Shown: positions 44,959 to 56,005, counted from the stretch's first letter. The stretch is 56,588 bases of DNA from Gammaproteobacteria bacterium (GCA_021156325.1 JAJNDI010000018.1:1-56588), one strand, 5' to 3'. Program-made: numbers and translations. Notes: a model not told the origin generated them from the sequence alone.

Positions 44959-46299
44959 CTACAAACTCAATTTCTTTTCAAGGTAATGGATGTTCACCCC
45001 TCCCTCCATGAAATGACTATCTCGCATCAGCTTTTGATGTAAGGGGATATTGGTTTTGATCCCTTCAATGAGCAGTTCATCCAGGGCTTGGCGCATACGG
45101 GCTATGGCAGTTTGGCGGTCATTGCCATAGGCGATGAGTTTGCCAATCAGGGAATCATAATGAGGGGGTACGGTGTAGCTGCTGTAGATATGAGAATCCA
45201 TACGAATACCCGGACCGCCGGGGGGGTGGTAGAGTTCGATCTTCCCGGGGCTTGGAGTAAAGTTAAAGGGATCTTCAGCATTGATACGGCATTCCACTGC
45301 ATGACCGCGCAGTTTGATCTCTTCCTGTTTAAGGGTGAAGGGCTCACCGGCTGCGATCTTGATCTGTTCTTTCACAATGTCGATGCCGGTAATCATTTCA
45401 GTAACCGGATGTTCAACCTGCACGCGGGTATTCATTTCAATAAAATAAAAACGTCCGTTTTCATATAAAAACTCAAAAGTGCCGGCACCGCGGTATTGCA
45501 TTTCACAGCACGCCTGCACACATTGCATACCGATGGTTTGGCGCTGTTCTTCACTTAAACCGGGCGCAGGGGCTTCTTCCAACACTTTTTGATGACGGCG
45601 CTGCAAAGAACAATCCCGTTCACCCAAATGCACTGCTTTACCTTTGCCGTCACCCAAGACCTGGATCTCAATGTGACGAGGGTTTTCCAGGAATTTTTCC
45701 ATGTAAACCATGTCATTGTTAAAACCGGCTTTGGCTTCCTGGCGTGTCATGGCAATAGCATTAATCAGCGCTGCTTCACTGTGTACAACACGCATGCCGC
45801 GCCCGCCCCCGCCGCCGGCGGCTTTGATAATCACGGGATAACCAATTTCTTTAGCGATTTTTAAATTGGTTTGGGGCTCATCGCCTAAAGGGCCGTCGGA
45901 ACCAGGTACACAAGGCACACCAGCTGCTTTCATGGCGCGAATCGCAGAGACTTTATCCCCCATCAAACGAATGGTTTCGGGTCGTGGGCCAATAAAGACA
46001 AAACCGCTTTTTTCGACTTGCTCAGCAAAATCGGCATTTTCAGCGAGAAAACCGTAACCAGGATGGATGGCTTCAGCATCAGTGACTTCAGCAGCGCTGA
46101 TAACTCTCGGAATATTGAGGTAACTATCAATGACTTTATCAGGTCCAATGCAAACAGATTCATCCGCTAAGCGAACGCCCATTAAATTACGATCTGTCAG
46201 TGAATGGACTGCAACCGTTTTAATGCCTAATTCCCGGCAAGCACGCAGAATACGCAATGCAATTTCACCGCGGTTGGCAATGACAATTTTATCAAACAT
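44959..46299 (-). CDS. accC: Biotin carboxylase subunit of acetyl-CoA carboxylase
   Basis: ATP-grasp enzyme that carboxylates biotin on AccB. It starts [20 protein letters not shown], with [30 protein letters not shown] (ATP-binding Gly loop), [38 protein letters not shown] and [13 protein letters not shown]. 446 residues, normal. It is 17 nt downstream of accB. Confidence 0.98.
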   Translation of the reverse strand: MFDKIVIANRGEIALRILRACRELGIKTVAVHSLTDRNLMGVRLADESVCIGPDKVIDSYLNIPRVISAAEVTDAEAIHPGYGFLAENADFAEQVEKSGFVFIGPRPETIRLMGDKVSAIRAMKAAGVPCVPGSDGPLGDEPQTNLKIAKEIGYPVIIKAAGGGGGRGMRVVHSEAALINAIAMTRQEAKAGFNNDMVYMEKFLENPRHIEIQVLGDGKGKAVHLGERDCSLQRRHQKVLEEAPAPGLSEEQRQTIGMQCVQACCEMQYRGAGTFEFLYENGRFYFIEMNTRVQVEHPVTEMITGIDIVKEQIKIAAGEPFTLKQEEIKLRGHAVECRINAEDPFNFTPSPGKIELYHPPGGPGIRMDSHIYSSYTVPPHYDSLIGKLIAYGNDRQTAIARMRQALDELLIEGIKTNIPLHQKLMRDSHFMEGGVNIHYLEKKLSL

Positions 46300-46316
46300 A
46301 AGATCTTATTCTCCGC

Positions 46317-46775
46317 CTAGTCTTCATCGATAATGAATAACGGCTGATTAAATTCAACCGGCTGACCATTTTCAACCAGCCGTGCTTTGATGACGCCGGC
46401 TTTATCGGCTTCGATCTGGTTAAACATCTTCATGGCTTCAATGATGCATAAGATATCGCCGGTACTCACACGCTGACCTATTTCTACGAAAGAGGAGGCA
46501 CCAGGGGAGGGAGAAGTATACATTGTTCCTACCATGGGTGATTTGACTTCATGTCCACTGATTACCGCTTTTGAAACCAGAGTTTCTTCTTTCATTACAG
46601 GATTTGCCACGGGTTGTGGTGCCATCATAGGAGCAGTGATAAAAGTAGGGGCTGCAGGAGCGTTGGCTGCATAACGGCTAATTCGAACTGATTCTTCGCC
46701 TTCGCGAATTTCAATTTCGGCAACGCCAGTTTCATCAAGCAAATTGATGAGCGCTTTTACTTTACGTATATCCAT
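46317..46775 (-). CDS. accB: Biotin carboxyl carrier protein
   Basis: 152 residues: an N-terminal region ([20 protein letters not shown]), a Pro/Ala-rich linker, and a biotinyl domain with the biotinylated Lys in [18 protein letters not shown] (family EAMKMMNEI). The thumb region [15 protein letters not shown] is present. It lies between aroQ and accC, the classical aroQ-accB-accC order. Confidence 0.97.
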   Translation of the reverse strand: MDIRKVKALINLLDETGVAEIEIREGEESVRISRYAANAPAAPTFITAPMMAPQPVANPVMKEETLVSKAVISGHEVKSPMVGTMYTSPSPGASSFVEIGQRVSTGDILCIIEAMKMFNQIEADKAGVIKARLVENGQPVEFNQPLFIIDED

Positions 46776-46856
46776 AACTGTCCCCCTGATTTAACAAGTT
46801 GTTATACTCTTCGCGATTTAAATTTAGGCTTTGTTGGCGGCAGCAGCGAACAAAAG

Positions 46857-47372
46857 TCACGCATGATTATACGCTCCTTTTGCTTGCGAGCTTGCCGCCT
46901 CGCCTAAATTCAAATCGCTTTGAGTATATTGTTTGTGATTAAGATGATTGATGAGAGTGTTCAGAGCATAGTAATAACTCTCTGCTCCAAGACCGGTGAT
47001 AACGCCCATCGCAATATCAGAAAAATAAGAGTGCTGGCGAAAAGGCTCACGGGCAAAAATATTGCTAAGGTGTACTTCCACAAAAGGAATAGACACGGCT
47101 AACAAGGCATCTCGAAGCGCAATACTGGTGTGAGTAAAAGCGGCTGGATTAAAAATAATAGCATCGACCTTGTGCTCATAAGCCTGGTGGATAAGTTCAA
47201 TCAATTCAGATTCACTATTGCGTTGATAGGTGCTAAGAGCAGCTCCCCGTTCATTGGCCTTGTTTTTCAAGGTTTCATCGATTTCTAAGAGCGTGCTTTG
47301 TCCATAGTGACCGGGTTCCCGAATGCCCAACAAATTGAGGTTTGGTCCATGTAGTGTCCAGATCGTATACAT
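46857..47372 (-). CDS. aroQ: Type II 3-dehydroquinate dehydratase
   Basis: Shikimate-pathway enzyme following AroB. Motifs are [20 protein letters not shown] with the catalytic Tyr, [17 protein letters not shown] (family INPGAYTHTS), and [23 protein letters not shown] with the His and substrate Arg. 171 residues, with a ~20-residue C-terminal tail beyond the usual end. First gene of aroQ-accB-accC. Confidence 0.96.
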   Translation of the reverse strand: MYTIWTLHGPNLNLLGIREPGHYGQSTLLEIDETLKNKANERGAALSTYQRNSESELIELIHQAYEHKVDAIIFNPAAFTHTSIALRDALLAVSIPFVEVHLSNIFAREPFRQHSYFSDIAMGVITGLGAESYYYALNTLINHLNHKQYTQSDLNLGEAASSQAKGAYNHA

Positions 47373-47580
47373 AGGAAATCCCGTATTTCGAATTGAGGAG
47401 GATTTTGCCCCAAATTTTTATTCTTGTCTACTTCGCAGCATTTTAGCGGGAGATCGCCGCAAATTCATAAAAATGGTTCAAAAAACGCTCATTTCTCTCC
47501 TCCCTTGAAATTTCAGTTCTTCGCCACTATGTCTGGAAATAGAGACGAATTGGGTTTTATAACTCAGTTTGGGGAAAACC

Positions 47581-47608
47581 TTGACGCAGTGCTAAAAGAG
47601 GGTATGAT
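47581..47608 (+). promoter_or_regulatory. Sigma-70 promoter of groESL
   Basis: TTGACG, 16 nt, TATGAT. The -10 ends exactly at the left end of the CIRCE element, so repressor binding would cover the transcription start. The rest of the 47373-47688 stretch holds no gene I can support. Confidence 0.75.
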
Positions 47609-47634
47609 TGGCACTCGGCAAGCAAGAGTGCTAA
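47608..47634. promoter_or_regulatory. CIRCE operator (HrcA-binding inverted repeat)
   Basis: TTGGCACTC-N9-GAGTGCTAA matches the CIRCE consensus TTAGCACTC-N9-GAGTGCTAA with one change. It implies HrcA repression of groESL. Confidence 0.93.
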
Positions 47635-47688
47635 TCCTTTTTGATTAGCGTTTGTTGGAAGTTTTTAGAGTAATTAGGAGAAAGATGC

Positions 47689-47922
47689 ATGAGCGAGAAT
47701 ATACAACCGTTAAACGATCGGGCAAAAGAAAAACCCTCACGCGGTAAAGTTATCGCGGTAGGGCCAGGCCGGTTCCATGCAGAAAGCGGCAAACGTTTAC
47801 CCGTTGAAGTCAAAAAAGGCCAATTGGTTTTATTTGGTAAATATGCAGGTACCGAAGTCAAAGTTGGCGATGAAGAATGGGTTGTCTTGCGTGAAGATGA
47901 TCTTATCGGCGTAGTGGAATAA
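47689..47922 (+). CDS. groES: Co-chaperonin GroES lacking the mobile loop
   Basis: 77 residues against the usual ~96. The start MSENIQPLNDR matches the family start (IRPLHDR), and from AKEKPSRGKVIAVGPG onward the rest is normal (VKKGQLVLFGKYAGTEVKV ... VLREDDLIGVVE). The residues between, equivalent to E. coli 10-30, are missing. That is exactly 21 residues and includes the first beta-strand and the mobile loop whose Ile-Val-Leu contacts GroEL. The deletion is in frame. The ribosome binding site (AGGAG) and the CIRCE promoter are intact. It may not form a working heptameric lid, unless another groES exists or the protein has a different role. Confidence 0.93.
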   Translation: MSENIQPLNDRAKEKPSRGKVIAVGPGRFHAESGKRLPVEVKKGQLVLFGKYAGTEVKVGDEEWVVLREDDLIGVVE

Positions 47923-47972
47923 CGACACTGTTCGTTAAACCTTAAGGTTTAAACAAATTAATGGTTAAATGA

Positions 47973-49526
<1,554 letters not shown>

Positions 49527-49560
49527 TACCCTCCTTCTGTTCAGAAGCCTTTCATTGCAA

Positions 49561-49592
49561 AAAAGGGCTTGGTGTAAACCAAGCCCTTTTTT
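49561..49592 (+). terminator. Intrinsic terminator of groESL
   Basis: AAAAGGGCTTGGT-GTAA-ACCAAGCCCTTTT stem of 13 bp followed by TTTT. Nearly symmetrical, so it may work on both strands. Confidence 0.92.
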
Positions 49593-49660
49593 ATCATCAT
49601 GTCTGATAAGATGCAGGATAAGGGAGTGCTGAAGTATCTTTTTGTTAAGTTATTATGATT

Positions 49661-49777
49661 AGGGGCTGTTGACAATTCGCTAGGGCGAGGTGGAATTCAT
49701 TGATTTTTGAGTACCGAAGCGCAGCATATATAGGCATATGTGAGCATCGGCACACAGTAGAATTGTCAACAGACCCT
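49661..49777. repeat. Palindromic MITE-like element, copy 2
   Basis: Terminal inverted repeats AGGGGCTGTTGACAATTC / GAATTGTCAACAGACCCT. The core GAGTACCGAAGCGCAGCATA ... TATGTGAGCATCGG is shared with 24708-24857. It fills most of the space between groEL and the next gene. Confidence 0.85.
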
Positions 49778-49825
49778 AAGGTAATATGGATCCCATAAGG
49801 AAGATATTATAACAAGGATGCAATC

Positions 49826-50374
49826 ATGGACCGCTTACAACAAAGCCCTCAAAATCGATTAATATTATTCATTAAACGAAGTGTTCATTTTATCGTTATG
49901 CTCAAAAGCCGTATCAATCTTAAGGCTAAACCGCTTGTTTCATCCCAAGACATCCCTGATTTTAAAGCTATTCGTGAAGTGGTAGGGGAGCATGTTGATC
50001 TCGAGATACAGCATCTCAAAGTATATCTCTTGGGCAAGCCTTTATTTCTGCGAGGCAAACTGATTCCGCGGGATTATTTCTTACATCGGCCCTTAGTGGT
50101 AAGTGATTTGCGCTTGTTGCCACAACCCATTTTTTTTACATTAACCGCTGCTATTGAGCATTGCCGTTTTAGACGAGATCCCGTGGGAATTTATTGCTTA
50201 TATGTGCCCGAAATGGCGATTCTGGGAGATAACAGCGGATTACGTATAGTGCTTCATCAAATTCAGCAAGAAGCCATAGAACGAGTTTATCCGGCTATTC
50301 AATATAGTAAAACGTTTTTGCAAAATCCGTTGTTTAATCAAAAATTGCAGGCAAAAACACAGCTTACAGAATAG
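49826..50374 (+). CDS. Hypothetical protein of 182 aa
   Basis: Unrecognised. Soluble, no signal peptide; mixed alpha/beta composition with pieces such as LKVYLLGKPLFLRGKLIPRD and AAIEHCRFRRDPVGIYCLYV. AAGGAT precedes ATG 49826. It ends 1 nt before the end of the convergent pilT. Codon use resembles its neighbours. I see no catalytic motif. Confidence 0.7.
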   Translation: MDRLQQSPQNRLILFIKRSVHFIVMLKSRINLKAKPLVSSQDIPDFKAIREVVGEHVDLEIQHLKVYLLGKPLFLRGKLIPRDYFLHRPLVVSDLRLLPQPIFFTLTAAIEHCRFRRDPVGIYCLYVPEMAILGDNSGLRIVLHQIQQEAIERVYPAIQYSKTFLQNPLFNQKLQAKTQLTE

Positions 50375-50375
50375 C

Positions 50376-51413
50376 TTATTTTATTAGATCTTTGTTATTA
50401 GCCACATCCAGTGCTAATTGTCGGGTGATTTTATTGTCAGTGATCATTTTCGATAAACACTGTTCCAAAGTTTGCATGCCCACAGCTTGGCCTGTCTGAA
50501 TAGTAGAATACATTTGAGGAACTTTATCTTCACGGATCAAATTACGGATTGCGGGTGTAGAAAGCATAATTTCATGTGCGGCAATACGTCCCCCGCTTGT
50601 TTTCTTTAATAAAATTTGTGAAATAACAGCTTGCAAAGATTCTGAGAGCATGGTTCTAACCATGGTTTTTTCTTCACCTGGGAATACATCAATGACCCGA
50701 TTGATGGTTTTGGCAGCTGAGGTGGTATGCAAAGTACCAAATACCAAGTGCCCTGTTTCAGCCGCTGTCAAAGCGAGCCGAATAGTTTCAAGATCGCGTA
50801 ATTCTCCTACCAAAACAACATCGGGATCTTCACGTAATGCTGAGCGCAGCGCATTAGAGAAACTATGAGTATCACGGTGTACTTCTCGTTGGTTAATTAA
50901 ACATTTGTTGCTAATATGAACAAATTCAATGGGATCTTCAATAGTAATGATATGAGAATATTCTTCATTATTAATGGCATGTAACATAGACGCCAGTGTG
51001 GTACTTTTGCCGCATCCCGTAGGCCCTGTTACCAAAATCAAACCGCGGGGAAATTTGACAATGTTTTTCAAAATTTTGGGGGCATTTAAGTCATCCAGGC
51101 TTAAAATAGTTTGCGGGATCAGCCGAAATGCGCCAGAAATACCCCGATTTTGCGTATAGACATTCACCCGAAATCGGGCGAGTGTAGAAATTTCAAATGA
51201 AAAGTCGATTTCCAAATGTTCTTCATATTCCCGGCGCTGCTTATCGCTCATCACGGAATAAAGCAGATCATGGGCTGTTTGTTGATCGAGATCGGGCGTA
51301 TCAATGCGGCGTAAATCCCCGTCAACGCGAATGAGAGGAGGCAAGCCAGTTGAAATATGTAAATCAGAGGCTTTATTTTCAACTGCGAAGGCCAGTAAGT
51401 CTTTAATGTCCAT
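50376..51413 (-). CDS. pilT: Type IV pilus retraction ATPase PilT
   Basis: Hexameric motor that depolymerises the pilus. Motifs: N-terminal KASDLHISTGLPPLIRVDGD, Walker A LVTGPTGCGKSTTLAS, Asp box TIEDPIEFVH, Walker B DVVLVGELRDLETI, His box GHLVFGTLHTTSAAKTINR, and the PilT-specific C-terminal AIRNLIRE. 345 residues. It goes with the pilMNOPQ operon in this window, indicating functional twitching pili. Divergent from proC; no yggS lies between them, unlike the common pilT-yggS-proC arrangement. Confidence 0.98.
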   Translation of the reverse strand: MDIKDLLAFAVENKASDLHISTGLPPLIRVDGDLRRIDTPDLDQQTAHDLLYSVMSDKQRREYEEHLEIDFSFEISTLARFRVNVYTQNRGISGAFRLIPQTILSLDDLNAPKILKNIVKFPRGLILVTGPTGCGKSTTLASMLHAINNEEYSHIITIEDPIEFVHISNKCLINQREVHRDTHSFSNALRSALREDPDVVLVGELRDLETIRLALTAAETGHLVFGTLHTTSAAKTINRVIDVFPGEEKTMVRTMLSESLQAVISQILLKKTSGGRIAAHEIMLSTPAIRNLIREDKVPQMYSTIQTGQAVGMQTLEQCLSKMITDNKITRQLALDVANNKDLIK

Positions 51414-51517
51414 ATCTATCGATCCTTCATTCTTTCTATTCTATAGAGTATCTCTTTATATCATAGAACACTTATGGTACGATGTGACATCTTTTTGATC
51501 AAAAATAGACCTGTCTC

Positions 51518-52351
51518 ATGTCGAAAAAAATCACCATTGCTTTTATCGGTGCCGGTAATATGGCTGCTAATCTTATTGGGGGATTGATACGAAACGGGTA
51601 TCCTGCGCATTCTATATGGGCAACCCGGCGTAATGAAGACAAATTAGAGGAACTTGCCGTCCGTTTTGGTATCCATACAACCAGCGATAATCGCGCTGCG
51701 AGCGAGGCAGCTGACATCATTATATTAGCAGTGAAGCCGCAGCAACTCCAGACAGTGTGTCACTCTTTAAGGGATCAGGTGCAAAGCAAGAAACCCTTAG
51801 TGATTAGTATCGCAGCGGGTATTGAACAAGAAACGATAGCCAAGTGGCTGGGTGCGGATTCGGTGGCAATTATACGTTTAATGCCTAATACCCCCTCCCT
51901 GGTGGGTTGCGGGGCCAGTATTTTATTTGCTAATAGAGTTACCACTTCTGAGCAGCGCGATAGCGCTCAATCCATAGCCTCTGCCGTGGGCAAAGCAGTT
52001 TGGCTTGAAGAAGAAACACAGATGGCGGCTGCAACCGCTTTATCCGGATCGGGGCCTGCCTATTTTTATTTATTTATGGAATACCTGATGAAAGCCGCTG
52101 TTACGATGGGATTAGCCGCTGAGACCGCGGAATTACTCACCTTACAGACAGCCTTGGGCGCTGCCAAAATGGCCATAGAGAGTGGTTTATCGGTGGCCGA
52201 ATTACGCGCTCAGGTTGCTTCACCTCAAGGTACAACGGCAGAAGCCATTAATGTCTTTAATCGAAAACAACTCGATGTGATTATTCAAGAAGCAGTAGAA
52301 AGCGCAAAATCCAGATCAATTGCTATTGCAGAGGAATTTCGTAAAAAATAA
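51518..52351 (+). CDS. proC: Pyrroline-5-carboxylate reductase
   Basis: NAD(P)H-dependent last step of proline synthesis. Rossmann motif ITIAFIGAGNMAANLIGG, then AVKPQQ, RLMPNTPSLVGCGAS, TALSGSGPAYFYLFMEYL and QVASPQGTTAEAI. 277 residues. Followed by yggT, as in many proteobacteria. Confidence 0.97.
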   Translation: MSKKITIAFIGAGNMAANLIGGLIRNGYPAHSIWATRRNEDKLEELAVRFGIHTTSDNRAASEAADIIILAVKPQQLQTVCHSLRDQVQSKKPLVISIAAGIEQETIAKWLGADSVAIIRLMPNTPSLVGCGASILFANRVTTSEQRDSAQSIASAVGKAVWLEEETQMAAATALSGSGPAYFYLFMEYLMKAAVTMGLAAETAELLTLQTALGAAKMAIESGLSVAELRAQVASPQGTTAEAINVFNRKQLDVIIQEAVESAKSRSIAIAEEFRKK

Positions 52352-52381
52352 ACTCAAGATACTAAGCGTGTAGGAGGTATC

Positions 52382-52975
52382 GTGATAAACGCATTCTATA
52401 ATATGTTGTCTTTTTTAGTGCAAGCCATCTTTGATTTTTATACCATTTTGTTGTTGATAAGAATTCTATTGGAAATGGCAGGGGTTAATTACCAGAATGT
52501 AGGGGTAAAATTCTTATTGCGCATTACCGATCCGATTTTAAAACCTTTATCTAAGATAATTCCAAAATTCAAAGGTATTAACCTTGCGGGAATCTTGGTT
52601 TTATTTGTTATTGGCATGTTAAAACTTTTCATTCTAATCATGATCCGCTTAGACTTACGCCCTAATCCGCTCGGATTGTTGTTATGGACTTTGGGAGAAT
52701 TATTAAATCTTTTAATTAACCTTTATTTTTATGCGATCTTGATTCGAGTAGTTCTTCATTGGGTGTTACCGCAAACACAAAATCCTGCTGCTGAAATTAT
52801 CAATCGATTAACCAACCCTGTTTTAAAACCTTTTCAGCGGGTGATTCCCCCCATTGCCAATGTCGATATTTCACCCTTAGTGGCGATGGTTTGTTTACAG
52901 GGAGCCGCCATTTTATTTGTGCAGTTTATCACGGCCTATGGCAACGTATTATCGCTAGGGAATGGAGCATTGTGA
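52382..52975 (+). CDS. YggT family integral membrane protein
   Basis: Two repeated YGGT units (~residues 10-75 and 105-185), each with the pattern FLLRITDPILKPLSKIIP and IINRLTNPVLKPFQRVIPP. About four to five membrane segments. Conserved next to proC; its family is linked to osmotic shock and membrane homeostasis, without a defined biochemical role. GTG start at 52382 with AGGAGG closely upstream. The GTGA overlap couples it to the next gene. Confidence 0.92.
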   Translation: MINAFYNMLSFLVQAIFDFYTILLLIRILLEMAGVNYQNVGVKFLLRITDPILKPLSKIIPKFKGINLAGILVLFVIGMLKLFILIMIRLDLRPNPLGLLLWTLGELLNLLINLYFYAILIRVVLHWVLPQTQNPAAEIINRLTNPVLKPFQRVIPPIANVDISPLVAMVCLQGAAILFVQFITAYGNVLSLGNGAL

Positions 52976-54474
52976 AAAAGAGTGAAAGCTTGCGTTTGGA
53001 AGGAATAACTTTCGCAAGAGCGGGTCAATTTGAAGAAGCATCTGTTTGTTTTCAAAAAGCGATAGAGCAGACTCCGGAAAACTACGCACTCTATAACGAT
53101 TTAGGGTTAAGCCTGGCCCGGCAGGGGCAATTTCAAGAAGCTGAAAAACAGTATTTAATGGCCATCGAAAAATATAAGGAGTATGTTGAAGCTTTAAACA
53201 ATCTGGCTAGTTTGTATTACAAACAAGAGCGCTTTGAAGAAGCTCTGTTTTTTTACCAAAAAGCGGTTTCCTATAATCCAGACTACTTGGCGGCCTATTA
53301 CAATATGGCTTTAATCTATATGAAATTAGAACAATTTGATGAAGCTATCATACAATTTAAAAAGGTTATCTCTTTATCGCCGAAACATGGACATGCCCAT
53401 TTTCATTTGGCTAACTTGCTGGTTCAAAAAAATCATCTGGAAGAGGCCGAAAACCATTATCATGAAGCCATTTTGCAGCAGCCGGCTCTGGTGAACGCCT
53501 ACACCAATTTGGCAGTAATTTATTTAAAGCAGAATCATATTGAAGATGCCAGAAAATACTATGAACAAGCGTTAACCTTGGATCCTGCTTTGCCAGAAGT
53601 CCATTTTAATATGGGCGTTATTCTGGCTGATCAAGGAAAGTTAAATGAAGCTATTATATTTTACAAGAAAACTATTGAATTAGATCCCTGCCATGCACAA
53701 GCTTTTCAGAATTTAGGCGCTTGTTATTACAAGCAAGATAATATGGCGTTAGCCATTGAATATTATGAAAAGGCTGTGAGTCTTTCGCCGGCAGATGCAA
53801 CCTTATCTTATCTTTTAAAAGCCTTAAAACAAGACAAAACACAGGAAACAGCGCCATTTAATTATGTCAGGCAGCTCTTTGATCGATATGCTGATGAATA
53901 CGATGATCATTTGCAAACGTTACTTATTTACCAAGTGCCCGTATTGTTAAAAACCGTTATTGAGGAGAAGAAGAGGCCTAAACTATGTGCCTGGGATGTC
54001 TTGGATCTGGGCTGCGGCACAGGGCTTATGGGTAAGATAATGAAACCTTATGCTCATTATTTATTGGGGGTAGATCTCTCAAAAAAGATGTTATTAAAAG
54101 CTGAAAGTAAAGCTATTTATGATGATTTAATTTGTGCTGATATTAAAACGTTTATCACGCAATGCAATCTCCGCTTTGATATGGTAGTGGCAGCTGACGT
54201 TTTAGGATATATTGGAAAATTAGAGGAATTGTTTCAAGCTGTTCATTGTTGCTTGAAAGAAAAGGGCTCGTTCGCTTTTAGTATTGAACTTGTTCAAAAT
54301 GAAGCAGATGCATTTTGTTTGCAGCCAACGGGTCGTTTTAAGCATGGCCAACAATACATTGAAAAACTTGCTAATCAATGTTCTTTTTCTATAAAACATC
54401 AAAAACTGGAAACGATTCGACTACAACAAGGATTGCCGGTGGAAGGCATGATTTTTTTGCTAAGTAAAAAGTGA
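52972..54474 (+). CDS. TPR-repeat protein fused to a class I SAM methyltransferase
   Basis: 500 residues. The N-terminal ~290 residues form about eight tetratricopeptide repeats (for example AYYNMALIYMKLEQFDEAII, AFQNLGACYYKQDNMALAIE). The C-terminal ~200 residues are a Rossmann methyltransferase with motif I VLDLGCGTGLMGKIM, acidic GVDLSKKML and a DMVVAADVLGYIG motif IV-like stretch. The link PFNYVRQLFDRYADEYDDHL is typical of this TPR-methyltransferase family. GTG 52972 overlaps the yggT stop and has GGAATGGAG upstream. Substrate unknown; small-molecule or protein targets are both possible. Confidence 0.88.
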   Translation: MKKSESLRLEGITFARAGQFEEASVCFQKAIEQTPENYALYNDLGLSLARQGQFQEAEKQYLMAIEKYKEYVEALNNLASLYYKQERFEEALFFYQKAVSYNPDYLAAYYNMALIYMKLEQFDEAIIQFKKVISLSPKHGHAHFHLANLLVQKNHLEEAENHYHEAILQQPALVNAYTNLAVIYLKQNHIEDARKYYEQALTLDPALPEVHFNMGVILADQGKLNEAIIFYKKTIELDPCHAQAFQNLGACYYKQDNMALAIEYYEKAVSLSPADATLSYLLKALKQDKTQETAPFNYVRQLFDRYADEYDDHLQTLLIYQVPVLLKTVIEEKKRPKLCAWDVLDLGCGTGLMGKIMKPYAHYLLGVDLSKKMLLKAESKAIYDDLICADIKTFITQCNLRFDMVVAADVLGYIGKLEELFQAVHCCLKEKGSFAFSIELVQNEADAFCLQPTGRFKHGQQYIEKLANQCSFSIKHQKLETIRLQQGLPVEGMIFLLSKK

Positions 54475-54503
54475 AAGTCACAAATTAAAATAAAGGTTAA
54501 TCT

Positions 54504-55592
54504 ATGAAAGATAAAATTGGTTATTTTCTACAACATGCCCAGGCAACTCCTGTTATGAGTGCTTTACATGCTATTACCCGTGGAGCATTGATTGCCGATA
54601 GGCGGAGCGCTGTTAAAGATTATAAACAAGTTTATCCTGAAAGCAAGATTCATCGTATATGGCCTTTTTTTTCTTCCTTTTCCAGCGCTTATCAATTGTT
54701 AAGTGATCTTCAAGTCTTGGTTCATTCAAAATTTGAATTGGGTATTACCAGGAGATTTCCCGAGCTTAAAAGGGTTATGGTCTTTCATGGTACTTATCGG
54801 ATTTTAGGCGAACAATTGCTGGAAGACTTGAATAAGTTTAAATTGCTGTTGTTAAATAGCCCGCGGCAGGAAAAAGCTTTGAATAGAATAGGGTCGCGGC
54901 TTCAGTGTGACTATCAAATCATAGGATATTTACCCTTTGATCATTTTCCTAAACCTACTCCAGAGGTAAAGCGTGCAATTAAGCTAAAATACCATTTAGC
55001 AGAAGATAAACCTACTGTTGTTTTTGCGCCTGCACGCCGGGCGGTGGGATCTTGGCTTGCCTATGCCTTAGCCATTGCAAAAGAAACACCAACCAACATG
55101 AATTTGATCTTAAGACCTCATCCTAATCAAATTTACAGTGCAACCTCATCTGAAAAAGCACTCTATCGTCAAATTTTGGAGTATGCCAAGACACGCTCAC
55201 ATCTTGTCCTGGATCTGGGTTTGGCAAAATTTCCAGAATTATTGTGTATTGCGGATGTATTGATTTCCGATGCCACTTCACCCGCAGAGGAATCACTTTA
55301 TTACGATATTCCACAATTATTGGCTGATATTAATAATAAAGCTGCTACAGAAGCAGCTTGTCGTGATGTCAGAATGCATCCAGATGATATCGACGATATT
55401 TTAAAACTTTATCATTGCGGACCAAATTACACAAAAGAAAAATATCGAAGCTGGGCAGAGGCGATCGACGAAGCGCTGTCAACAGCCGATCGCTATCAGC
55501 AAGCGCGGCAAGATTATTTTTTCAATGCTTTTGGTAACCGCCGTGAGGGGATTGCCTTGGCAGGCGCAAAGGCTATTGACCAATTGCTTTAA
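54504..55592 (+). CDS. CDP-glycerol glycerophosphotransferase-like protein
   Basis: 362 residues with a GT-B-like layout. VMVFHGTYRILGEQ, VVFAPARRAVGSWL, LILRPHPNQIYS and IADVLISDATSPAEESLYYDIPQLL resemble the TagB/TagF superfamily, which transfers glycerol-phosphate from CDP-glycerol. No signal peptide or membrane helix; it likely acts at the cytosolic side on a membrane acceptor. In a Gram-negative this may decorate LPS or a capsule. It could also belong to a related glycosyltransferase branch. It follows the TPR-methyltransferase by 29 nt, and both may form one transcript. Confidence 0.75.
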   Translation: MKDKIGYFLQHAQATPVMSALHAITRGALIADRRSAVKDYKQVYPESKIHRIWPFFSSFSSAYQLLSDLQVLVHSKFELGITRRFPELKRVMVFHGTYRILGEQLLEDLNKFKLLLLNSPRQEKALNRIGSRLQCDYQIIGYLPFDHFPKPTPEVKRAIKLKYHLAEDKPTVVFAPARRAVGSWLAYALAIAKETPTNMNLILRPHPNQIYSATSSEKALYRQILEYAKTRSHLVLDLGLAKFPELLCIADVLISDATSPAEESLYYDIPQLLADINNKAATEAACRDVRMHPDDIDDILKLYHCGPNYTKEKYRSWAEAIDEALSTADRYQQARQDYFFNAFGNRREGIALAGAKAIDQLL

Positions 55593-55666
55593 TCTTCATT
55601 GCCTTTTGCCGTTTCATCTCACTTAAAATAAGGCTTGCAGCATGATTTATTTCTTTTGAAGAATAT

Positions 55667-55891
55667 TTAAAATCCGATGTCCTTTAGCAATTCACATGCA
55701 TTGACTTTAAGCCCCTTTGCAATCCTGACAAGAGTAGTGATACTCATATTCTGTTCGCCTTCTTCAAGCGGTCCACAAAATGATCTCGCCATATCCATGC
55801 CTAAAGCAAGCGCATCCTGTGAGATTCCCGCGGCTTTTCTCAATGCACGTATTTTTTTGCCAACAATGATGGGTACTGCCTGATCTTCCAT
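55667..55891 (-). CDS. Xre-family helix-turn-helix regulator
   Basis: 74 residues, almost entirely an HTH_3 domain: VGKKIRALRKAAGISQDALA, then a recognition helix and LEEGEQNMSITTLVRIAKGL. Residues after the first helix-turn (MDMARSFCGPLEEGE) differ slightly from the common SYISRIERG. It may regulate the divergent gene at 56144; the intervening 252 nt hold a near-consensus promoter. Confidence 0.9.
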   Translation of the reverse strand: MEDQAVPIIVGKKIRALRKAAGISQDALALGMDMARSFCGPLEEGEQNMSITTLVRIAKGLKVNACELLKDIGF

Positions 55892-55977
55892 ACCTTTTTA
55901 GCTTAAGATGAAAATTTCACCAAAGCTGCACCCAAGCAGGGGCGTTTTATTCTTTTCTTTAAAAAAAATCTCCTTTG

Positions 55978-56005
55978 TTGACAAGTGCATAGAGCCTGTT
56001 ACAAT
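55978..56005 (+). promoter_or_regulatory. Near-consensus sigma-70 promoter
   Basis: TTGACA, 16 nt, TACAAT. It points to the gene at 56144 with a leader of ~130 nt that contains two short similar hairpin-like units (TTAGAAGGTGC and CTAGAAGGGGC). Confidence 0.8.
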
